In this document: in pieces, positions 38,857 through 47,863 of the stretch
Numbering within the stretch: position 1 is the stretch's first letter
How the letters are laid out: every line of letters starts with the position of its first letter
Source: Gavia stellata
Taxonomy: Eukaryota; Chordata; Aves; Gaviiformes; Gaviidae
Assembly (NCBI RefSeq): GCF_030936135.1
Contig: NC_082618.1
Location: 8,901,034-8,965,033, forward strand
Direction: 5' to 3'
DNA length: 64,000 bases
Translations under genes and position numbers: made by a program
Notes under the pieces: model-generated
The model's database searches: none
What the model saw: only the letters and a program-made list of their open reading frames with translations
Told to the model about the DNA's origin: nothing

Positions 38857-41800
38857 CTGTTGCTGTGGCCTGCCAAGGTCTGCTGCCACCCTTTCTAAGA
38901 AGGGCTAGTCTGAGGCAGGACTGTGAAGGCAGGTCCTGGCTGTCAGGTTTTTGCTTCTGCTGCATGTTGAGTCCCACGCACCTGAACTGACTGTCTCCTG
39001 TCAGGAATCTTTTCGGGCACCACTGCCAGTATCAGACACTTACCTTGTTTCCCTGGGCTGCCACAGTGGGTGTGGGAGGTGGGTGCCTTCGCCATCCCCT
39101 CCCCAAGCTCCCTGTTGTTGCAGTGTGGGCACAATGCATACAGCCACGAGATCCTGGGCGTGCTGGGGGAGCTGGCCCTGGCCATGGACAAGCTGCCGTC
39201 ATGGGCAGCCCCTCAGCCTGTGAAGAGGAACCTGCTGACGATGCGGGATGAGGCCTACATCTGCCCCGAGCCGCTGGGAGTGGTGCTGATCATTGGGGCC
39301 TGGAACTACCCCTTTGTCCTGGTCATGCAGCCTTTGATCGGGGCCATCGCAGCAGGTGGGGACCCACCGCAGCCCCTGTCCTTTGTGGGGCAGTGGGTGG
39401 GTGCTGCGGGAGGTGGGAGAGGAGCATGAGGTCTCGCGGGCCATGCTGGGTTTGTCTTGTAGGCAATGCCGTGGTGGTGAAGCCATCAGAGATCAGTGAG
39501 AACACGGCTCAGCTGGTGGCTGATCTCCTTCCCCAGTACCTTGACAAGGTGAGTGTGGCCCCATCTCTGATATTATTGTCTTGAGGAAATGTCTGTCTGC
39601 TTTCAAAGGGCTCCTGCAGGTTTGAGTCAAATCATTTGCTCACTCTCTCTAAAGGAGCATAAGCAGGAGATAAGGGAAGGGCTGAAATACTCTTAGAGTA
39701 CAGAGACATGTTGACATATTCTTCCTGCGTTTTTGTAACCTAATGTGCCTACATAATGTTGCTGCAACGTGGCAGCCCTTTTGACATTCATTTGTGACCG
39801 TGTAAAAAGGTGTGTCTGTACTTCTTTAATGCAATAATTGCTCTCTTGAACGCTGTGCTGGGCTTGCCTCTAGGTAAGCACAAGTTTGTGTTGGATGTTG
39901 GCTGTGCCTGGCTCTTCCTGAGAATTGGGCGCCATTTGCTCAGTGGCACTACATCCCTGGTTTTCATGTCCTGCTGAACCACAGTCATAGCAAGAGATGT
40001 TGTTTCTCCTCCACTTGTCTGGTAGTTCTGACATCCGTTGTGCTGTGTCACTGAGGCTGTTGCTCTGACAGCACAGCCCCACTGTGCAGTTTCCTCTGGG
40101 GAGTTAGTGCTTTCTCTAGGCGGGGGGCGAGAGCTGAGGAAGGAGACAGCCCTCGGGAGAGCCTGGCAGTCATGTGTGCCCTAGGTCTTAATGTGTGGGA
40201 GCAGCTCTACAGTCTGACTCAGCCATGGTCACAACCTCTATTTCTTTTAGTTCATGTGGCACAATGTGGCAAGTGAAACTTCATTTCGGGGGAAGGAGCA
40301 GAGCTTGTCTCTGTTATCACAATCCTTTGTCCAGATCCTAATGTAGCTCACAAGTGAATGTGCTCCATGTAGAGCGCTGCCTTGATACATGTGCTTTAAA
40401 TCAAGGTAACTAAGGCTCTTGTTTTCCCCGCAGGAGCTGTACCCCGTGGTCACTGGAGGAGTACCTGAGACAACAGCGCTACTGACCCAGAGATTTGATC
40501 ACATCCTCTACACCGGCAACTCCACAGTGGGCAAAATCGTGATGGCAGCGGCCGCCAAGCACCTGACGCCCGTCACCCTGGAGCTGGGCGGGAAGAGCCC
40601 CTGCTACATCGACAAGGACTGTGACCTGGCCGTTGCCTGCAGGTCAGGCTGTTGGAAGCCCTCGGTGGGCCGTTGTCCCCAGACCGTGGGTGTCACTCAG
40701 GTGCTGTTGACCGGGCTGTGGGGGCTGGAAGGGACTGACCACGGAGAAACGGTCTCCCTTTCTCCCGCAGGCGGATAACGTGGGGGAAGTACATGAACTG
40801 TGGGCAAACCTGCATTGCCCCGGACTACATCCTCTGCGACCCATCCATCCAGAGCAAGGTGGTGGAGAATATCAAGGCGACTCTGCAGGTGAGAGCGGAG
40901 TTTGTCATGCTGTGGGAGTTGTCCCTGTTAGAGCCGAGGTCTGAGTTTTGTAGCCGCAGCCCTGGAGCTGTGGCGGTTGTGAAGGTTTGTCGAGCGCTTT
41001 GGTTCTGCTGTGCCCTTTGGCAGGAATTCTATGGGGAAGACGTGAAGAAGTCTCCGGATTATGAAAGGATCGTCAACAAGCGTCACTTCAAGAGGATCCT
41101 GGGCCTGCTGGAAGGGCAGAAGATCGCTCACGGGGGAGAGGCTGATGAGGCCTCCTGCTTCCTCGGTGCTTCTGGCAGCGGTTGGGGAGGGGAGGTGGTA
41201 GCGGGTGTCTTTTGGGGGCTGCGTGTGCCTGTGTCTTGCTTGGTGCGTGTTGCACGCAGGCAGCGCCCAGGACGAGGTCCTGTGATGGACCGCGTCTTCT
41301 GTCCTGCTCACACCGTCTCCTGCCGTCCTGTTTGCCTCAGCACCGACTATCCTCACCGATGTTTCTCCGGAGTCAAAGGTGATGGAGGAGGAAATCTTTG
41401 GACCGGTCCTTCCCATTGTGACCGTGAAGAGCGTGGACGAAGCCATTGAGTTCATCAACCGTCGGGAGAAGCCGCTTGCCCTGTACGTCTTCTCAAACAA
41501 CAAGAAGGTGAGTCTGGGCTGCGCTCCCCCACAGCGGCACGTCTGTGCAGTTTGATCGTGAACGCGGCCAGTCCCAGGCACAGCTCCCCGCAGGGCCCAC
41601 GTCAGCTCCTCTTTGCACGTGAGTCGCAGCATTTGCCTCACAGGAGCCACGAGTGTCCCCAGAGCTGCTGGAGGCTCCCAGTCTCCTGCTGAGGGGCTCG
41701 GGGTTTGTATGACATTGCATGAAATAGAAGGATAAAAGGCTGAATTTCCTGTTTGGTGCCATGTAGTCTTTCTTGATTAATTTAGTTGCTTTTAATATCT

Positions 41801-43287
41801 TGCTAGATTAAAAGCTAGAGCTCCCAGGTTTCCAGCTTTCCCGTCCCTCTTCTACACTTTGCCACTTTCTTTGAGTTAACGTTGCATGGAGTGGACTCAT
41901 CTGAGTTGTCAGCCAGAGGAAATGAACACGATGACCTGTTGGCTCGTAGCTCCCCTCCCAGCCCTGCTCATTTACATGGTCTGGTCTCTTCTGGGCCTTT
42001 GTAATGTTTTGTTTGGTTTTTTTCAATTGACAGTTAATCAAAAGAGTAATCTCGGAAACCTCCAGTGGGGGTGTTACTGGAAATGATGTCATTATGCATT
42101 TCTTCCTCTCAACCTTACCCTTCGGTGGTGTTGGTAAGTTACTGGAGCTCCTTAAGCGTTGTGACTTGATGCATGGTGTGACCCAGGGAACAGCAGCAGT
42201 TGGTTTATGTCCAGGTAGCCCTGTGCCTGTTACAGCCGAAGGGTCTCTGTATAGCAGATCTCAATAATGAATTCTGGGAGTACATTAGGAAAGAGACCAA
42301 AAGAGAAAAACCTTTGGGTGTGTTTTTGGGAAGGTGGAAGCATTTAGTGCAGACTGATGTGAAAGGTGCATTAAAAACATCAGCTGTGATCAGAGTGAGT
42401 AGCAGTAATTGTAGAAGGAAGGGCAGGACTAGCTTGGGGAGAATTGGAACAGGTTACAGAACAACCTACGGGAGCTTTGCAGAAGTGGGTTTGGGTGTTA
42501 CAGTGCCCACAATCTGACTGAACCAGCAGTGTTCTGCTGCTGTGAAAGCACACGCTGTCCTGGAATTGGAAAACGGAGGTGTACCCTGCAGGGCTCCTCA
42601 GGAAACCTTTCTTACACAGCACCAGTCGGGTCATGGTGCTTTGAGAGGGAGCTAAATCCAGGGAGGAGCTGGAGGCAGCTCAGAGGCTCAGGGAACAGTG
42701 CGCACATACAAAACAAAGTACTGGAGAGTAGGTAGTGAATACAGGGTGAGGAAGAAGAGAGATGGAGTACAGACAGGCATCTTGGACACTGAGAAGTGCT
42801 GCAGAGAGGAAGGAACAGTTGTCCTCTCTGAAGAAATACAGAGGAGAAGTTGTGCTTTTAAACTGCAGCAAGGCAGATGCAGGGTAGGTAACATGCACTG
42901 GAATGCATGGCAAGCAACTGGAATTTTCCTGTGCTGCTTCCTGCCCTGCTGGTGGCCTCAAGTGGCCAAAGGTTTGACTGGCTGAGCCTGTGGTGTGACC
43001 TGCCTGGGTTGTGTCCCTCAGGTAACAGCGGGATGGGCGCCTACCACGGCAAGCACAGCTTTGAGACCTTCTCCCACCGCCGCGCCTGCTTGATCAAGGA
43101 CCTGAAGATGGAGGGTACGAACAAACTCCGGTACCCACCCGGCAGCCAGAAGAAGGTTGATTGGGCCAAGTTCTTCGTCTTGAAGCGGTTTAACAAGGGC
43201 CGAGTGGGACTGGTCATCTTGGCCCTGCTGGGGATTGTGGCAGCGGTGGTGGCAAAGGTGAGTGTCGGCTCTTTGCCATCTACATGA
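38564..43287 (+). CDS. ALDH3A2: ALDH3A2 copy A, fatty aldehyde dehydrogenase
   Basis: NAD-dependent oxidation of long-chain fatty aldehydes to acids; in vertebrates a tail-anchored protein of ER or peroxisome. Exons: 38564-38725, 39124-39355, 39463-39548, 40434-40642, 40771-40888, 41024-41165, 41341-41507, 42034-42133, 43022-43257 or its extension to 43287. Phases chain perfectly. The product starts [15 protein letters not shown] and contains [22 protein letters not shown] (catalytic Glu), [14 protein letters not shown] (catalytic Cys at 40811-40813), [14 protein letters not shown] and the membrane anchor [18 protein letters not shown]. About 493 residues if the last exon is read through to VSVGSLPST and TGA; human FALDH has 485. 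The exon at 42034 ([17 protein letters not shown]) is closest to human ALDH3A2. At the second junction it has Cys where copy B and human have Ser. Most other parts are near-identical to copy B. Confidence 0.92.
39058..39560 (+). repeat. Shared tract 2 of the ALDH3A2 copies (partner 48169-48679)
   Basis: About 500 bp with some 14 differences by eye (about 97%), covering coding exons 2 and 3 and the intron between. Offset 9119 from the exon start. Copy A has about 190 bp more than B in the intron before this tract. Confidence 0.85.
40497..41707 (+). repeat. Shared tract 3 of the ALDH3A2 copies (partner 48819-50029)
   Basis: About 1211 bp at constant offset 8322 in which I see a single difference (41694 G, A in copy B), across parts of four exons and three complete introns. 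The 63 bp just before it in the same exon carry about nine differences, and sequence after 41707 is unalignable, so both edges are sharp. Confidence 0.88.
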
Positions 43288-43481
43288 GTGCATGTGCAAC
43301 TCATCTGATCTTCTGCAAGTTTCCTCTTTGCAACTGCAGTCCTTTGTTAGAGCCTGGCCTGTTTTTTCTGTCTTGAGACTTATGATATCTGTTCCACCTG
43401 AAATGATCAAGATCTGCTTCTCATGCTTGCAAGTGCTATCTAGAATAGAAATGTCCTCAGAGAAATCTCCTAGGCTGCTGC
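42991..43481 (+). repeat. Shared tract 4 of the ALDH3A2 copies (partner 51228-51718)
   Basis: About 490 bp at constant offset 8237 with about eight differences. It starts some 30 bp before the last long coding exon and runs about 220 bp into the following intron, where similarity stops at GGCTGCTGC. Confidence 0.88.
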
Positions 43482-43588
43482 ACTATTTGTTGCTCTGCCG
43501 TGGTGGGTGACACCCATGAGAAGCTCCTTCCTGAGGCAGAGGTTGGTACGTTTTGGACAGGTCTCTTTAGAATGATTTTGATTCCTAG

Positions 43589-43627
43589 GCTTTCTTCAGA
43601 GGCGTTGTGAGCTGCTCCACAGCCTAG
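43589..43627 (+). CDS. ALDH3A2: Possible alternative last coding exon of ALDH3A2 copy A
   Basis: Copy A diverges from copy B before B's terminal exon. The first in-phase candidate after 43257 follows ATTCCTAG at 43588 and reads AFFRGVVSCSTA then TAG. The pyrimidine tract is mediocre. It competes with simple read-through ending VSVGSLPST at 43287. No homology supports either. Confidence 0.25.
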   Translation, partial: AFFRGVVSCSTA

Positions 43628-45515
43628 CTCAGCCGGCTGTGGTTTTGTGCCGCCGGGCCCCGGGGAAGGGCGGCTGTGTCCTAAAGCCTAGGGCTACAAC
43701 GAGCTCTTGTTCCTCGCCCAGTTGCAGCCCCCATCCGACCTTAGCTCAATTATTTCCATTTCCTCCCCTTTTTCCGGCTGGGTAGTGCGGAAGGGTGGGA
43801 TGTCCTCCCCTCTCTGCGGGAGGCAGAAGCCTGCTGGTGCTGGCTGGATGACTCGAGATGCCTCCTGAAGTGGAGGGGTAAGATCTAAAACTCCCAAGTG
43901 TGATTGCTGATGGTTCTCCGTGGCTGGCGGACAAGGCACTATGTGTGCCTGCGCTGGCTGCTCCTTGCAAAGCTCAGCTGTGCATCCTGGGGGTTTAGTA
44001 GCCTTAAGGGGGCACCCACTGAGTGGACAGGAGACAGCAGGATGGATCAGGACTCTGCCCTTCAGTCCATTCTGTGTTGTTAGTGCTGCAAGGAGACGTG
44101 CAGGAGCCCAACAAGCAGGGGGAAATAACCTGCCTGCGTATCTGAGTCCAGGAGGAGGTGTAAGAGCCAACAACTGGCTCAGGCCTTGAAGCACTAGCCA
44201 GGGAGGCAGGCCCTGTCTAGGTGAATGCCTTCTCAGCGAAGAGGGGGAAACTCACAGCATCTTGAAATCATTTGGGTTTTCTCAGAATCACCAGTCTGTG
44301 CTGAAGAGAAAAGCCCTCTTGATTGTGCTGGCTGTTCAGAGGCTGGGCTGGCTCAGAGTGTGGTAAGGAGGAGCAGGTTTCAGAGCACTGCTGTGGCTGT
44401 CACAGTGAGGTAGGAGCCTTTTTCTTCTCCTGTGTGTAGACCTGATTTGAGATCGGGCAAGGCCTTGTTAGAGTAGTGAGTGTGGGGCTTGCAGAAGGTT
44501 CCCCATGGAGCCAGAGAGTGATGCTCTCCCTGGCAGTGCTCGGAGCTCATACAGCGTCCGAGATAACCAGCAGTCAGTGCATGCCGAGGGGGCAGGAGGC
44601 AGGCGATCTGGGCCCTGGGGAAATCACCCTGAGTGCAGGGGCTTTGCTTCAGGCTGTTCTAGAAAGGGAGTTGTTTTTGTTTCAGCAAATCCTTCACAGG
44701 ACGTTGGTGTTGTATTTTGCTTTCACAGATGGTTTACTACTGAAGAGAGGAGAAGGCGCCACGTGCAAGTCATACTCCAAGTGCTCGCTTTGTGTCTGTT
44801 TTCTTAAGCTGAGAAGTCACTTTTTCTTTTGTACTGGGTTATTTCAGTGGGCTGTCGAGCACACAGAGTAGCCTTAGAAAGGCACTAACCAAGAGAAGGC
44901 TTGGACTCCTGTTTACTAAAAAGCCATGCTGAAACAGAGGGACCAGTGGGTACAGGCCCTCCAAAGGAGGGCTGCACAGCAAGAAATAGCAGCCCCTACC
45001 TCCACCCCATGCCGTGCAGAGCGCCGCTTCCAGGGACACGCACACTGTGTCTTGGGCCAAGCCGCTTACCTTCCTTCAGTGACAAACAGGAGCTGAAGTT
45101 TCAGCTGTGATTGGGTTACGGTGCTTTCCCTGCCGTTTTCGGGATGGTCTGTCTTCTATTGTGCTCCAAACAACCACCCTCTTGGTGATGAGTCTGAGAC
45201 AGGCTGTGCTGGCTGATGGCTTTTACCAATAGTGATGGTTATGAATAAACCTGGTGAGCTTCCCCTTGCCATTTAATTGAGGTGAAATATTCATGGATCT
45301 CTGTGAACCAGAATTGTCCACAGCTGGTCAGGAGATGCAGGCTGACACCCTTTCTGGGGCTCGGGGTTTCATCATGTGCCTTGTAAGTATTATTTGGCAG
45401 TTAGAAAATTACAGAGTGATACCTGCACTGCCTGTATTTTGCTGATAAGGGCATCTTATGCTCATACAAAAGAACTTTCAGGCCTGTTTAGAGAAGCAGG
45501 AATCGCAAAGTACCC
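43628..45515 (+). other. ALDH3A2: 3' region of ALDH3A2 copy A
   Basis: No conserved protein or repeat recognised. An AATAAA at 45244-45249 is the best 3'-end signal for copy A before the LTR, giving a 3'UTR of about 2 kb if transcription runs through. The extent is inferred. Confidence 0.4.
45244..45249 (+). terminator. ALDH3A2: Candidate polyadenylation signal of ALDH3A2 copy A
   Basis: AATAAA inside GGTTATGAATAAACCTGG. Other AATAAA copies lie beyond the LTR near 46428 and 46450. Confidence 0.4.
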
Positions 45516-46099
45516 TGTTGTGGGTTAGCCCAGGTGGGCACCGAAGCCCCACACAGCTGCTCACTCAGTCCCCCAGTGGGATGGGGAAGAGAGTCGGAAG
45601 GGTAAAAGTGAGAAAACTTGAGGGTTGAGATAAAGACAGTTGACTGGGTAAAGTGAAAGCTGGGCGTGCAAGCAAGCAAATTAAGGAATTCATTCACTAC
45701 CTCTGCCTGCCGAGCAGGTGTTCAGCCATCCCCAAGAAAGCAGGGCTTCAGCGCATGTAACGGTGACTTGGGAAGTCAGATTCTGTAACTCCCAATGTCC
45801 CCCCCTCCTTCTTCCCCAACAGCTTTTATAGCTGAACGCAATGTCATACGGTCTGGAACACCCCTTTGGTCAGCTGGGCTCAGCTCTCCCAGCCGTGTCC
45901 TCCCCGCTTCTTGCCGACTCCACGGGGCAGCGAGAAAGAGAGACCTTGATGCTGTGCAAGCACTGTTCGGGAACAGCTAAACCACGGGTGCATTACCAAC
46001 GCTGTTATGGTCACAAATCCAAAACACAGCACCATTCTGCTATGAGGAAACTTAGTGACTATGATGAAAATTAACTCTATCCCAGTCAAAACCGGTACA
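45516..46099. mobile_element. Solo LTR of an avian endogenous retrovirus (fossil)
   Basis: About 584 bp that begins TGTTGTGGGTTAGCC and ends GTACA, the TG...CA ends of an LTR. The interior (GGATGGGGAAGAGAGTCGGA, GTTCAGCCATCCCC, CCAACAGCTTTTATAGCTGA and GGTCAGCTGGG) matches an LTR type I remember from many bird genomes, ERVL- or ERVK-like. No internal retroviral region and no second LTR are in the window, so it is a solo copy. Target-site duplication is not clear. It looks moderately old. Confidence 0.75.
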
Positions 46100-47815
46100 A
46101 ACCTGTACCTAGACAGATTCCTCCAAGGGAAAACAGTTACTGAAAGAGTGTGTACTCCTTTGTGTTCGAGCTTCTGGGTCTGCTGTAATCTTGCACTGGG
46201 AGATTAATATGGGGCTTGTTCTAGCTCAGGGAGAGGATGCTGGAGAAATGTAAGGTGAAAGGACCTTAGAAATACTAATGTTTAAATAAGGAAAATTTAA
46301 AAATTATTATTAAATGCAATTAATATAGAGTAGAAAATTATATTTACTGTGCAATAAGTGGGATTTCTTAATGTCTGGTGAAAATCCATGTGCTAAGCCT
46401 TTTTAATGACATATTTTGCAAGTGCTAAATAAACACTGAGAATTTAAATAATAAACTGAGCGTGGTAAGTCCCTGCAGTCTCCTGGGGAATCCTGCCTGT
46501 CCTCTTCCGCTCCCAGCTCTGGCCATGGCTTGGCTGAACATCACAACATGTGTTGCGAGGTGCCTCTGCCCCGGCGCAGGAGCACAGGTCCTCAGCACAA
46601 TGACCTCCCCGCTTGTGGGGAAGGATCCCCCAGAGCTCAGGCAAGGGAGTGTAGGTGGGCTGCTGAAGAGGTGCCCGTGGCAAGGCGGTGCTGGGAGCTG
46701 TGGGGGAGCAGGACTGTTTCTCCTCCTGTCTTGTGCAAATCCATCCCCTGGTTGCCTCCCACCTGCGGGCGCTGCCCGTTCGGGGCTTGTTCAGATCCGG
46801 ACGATAGCGTGGGCTGCGTTCGTTGGCTCCCGACGGCTGCTGCGGCACGTTGAACGCGCTCCCCCACCTCGTGCGCCCAACGTGGGCAAAGCCACGTGGT
46901 CTCTCGCAATCCCGCACGGGCGGCTGAGTTACTTCCCCAGCTGAATGTGGCGATCCGGGGCTTGTGTATTCGCAGCGTGAGGGTGTATCTGGGTAAAGGG
47001 CATCTTGTATCTAGCGAGAGCCCTGGGCCCAGGCCAGCTATCCTCTTGTGGGAGGAGAGATCGCTCCGAGCCATGTCAGGGGAAGGGCTTGTGCCTGCTT
47101 GCACTTGCTGCGGGAGACCAGTGGAGAGAGAAGCTGCTCTGAAGGTAACTTTCTTTTTTCCTTCATTTTTTAATGAGTCATCTGCTTTCTTGGTCAGGAT
47201 CAGGACTGCGGCACACAGCTGCAGTGGCAGGGAAGGAAGGGCCGATTTTAACTACTGCAAGGGAACCTCAGTGTGTCCTTTGGTTAGGCAGGGACTGCAG
47301 GCAGATCTCTTGTTCTGACTAAAAAGTGAAAAACTGCCTCGGGAAGCAGGATGAAAACGCTGCAACCTTTTGTCATGTTTCTGCAATGCCACACAAGGGC
47401 CTCGCAGTTACAGGGAAGACGGGCGCAGGCTGGCTCCAGGCACACAGCTCTGCTTCCAGCCCGCTGGCCACCAAGGCCACAGTCACCTCCGTGTTTTGAC
47501 TCCTCGGGACCGTCCCTGTGAACAGAGGGTGGGGTGGTTGGTGGCCTTAAGGGTATCTCTGAGCTAGGAGAATGCACCCGCAGAACAGGATCTATCAGCC
47601 ATCCCCAGAGATGCTGGGTCGTCGTGAGAGGTGCCCTCCGTTAGTGGACCCTGTGCAGCTATGACAGAGCATCGGAGGGTGGGAGCCCTGAGCAGTCACC
47701 TCAGGAGCATGAGGCCACCCAAGGAGAACATCTCCCAGCCTTGCTCCGGGTGGGACATCTCTTGGTGGTGGCCCCGTTTTGCATGTTCCCAGGTGTGAGC
47801 AACCCTCAATAGGCA
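46100..47815. other. Spacer between the LTR and ALDH3A2 copy B
   Basis: A short AT-rich stretch with AATAAA motifs (46250-46460), then GC-rich sequence. No CpG island like that of copy A, no clear first exon and no recognised protein. It must contain any promoter specific to copy B; none is evident. Confidence 0.5.
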
Positions 47816-47863
47816 CGTAGCGCTCTGGGTCTTGCTGCTCTCTCCCCGCAGCGCTGAGCAGCC

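Noticed and set aside
40681-40770. CR1-like words (GGGGCTGGAAGGGACTGACC) in an ALDH intron
   Set aside because: Only about 20 nt resembles the CR1 3' region and the flanks do not continue the match.
42200-42960. Possible old interspersed repeat in ALDH copy A intron 8
   Set aside because: Some purine-rich phrases recall ancient repeats, but I could not match them to any family with confidence.
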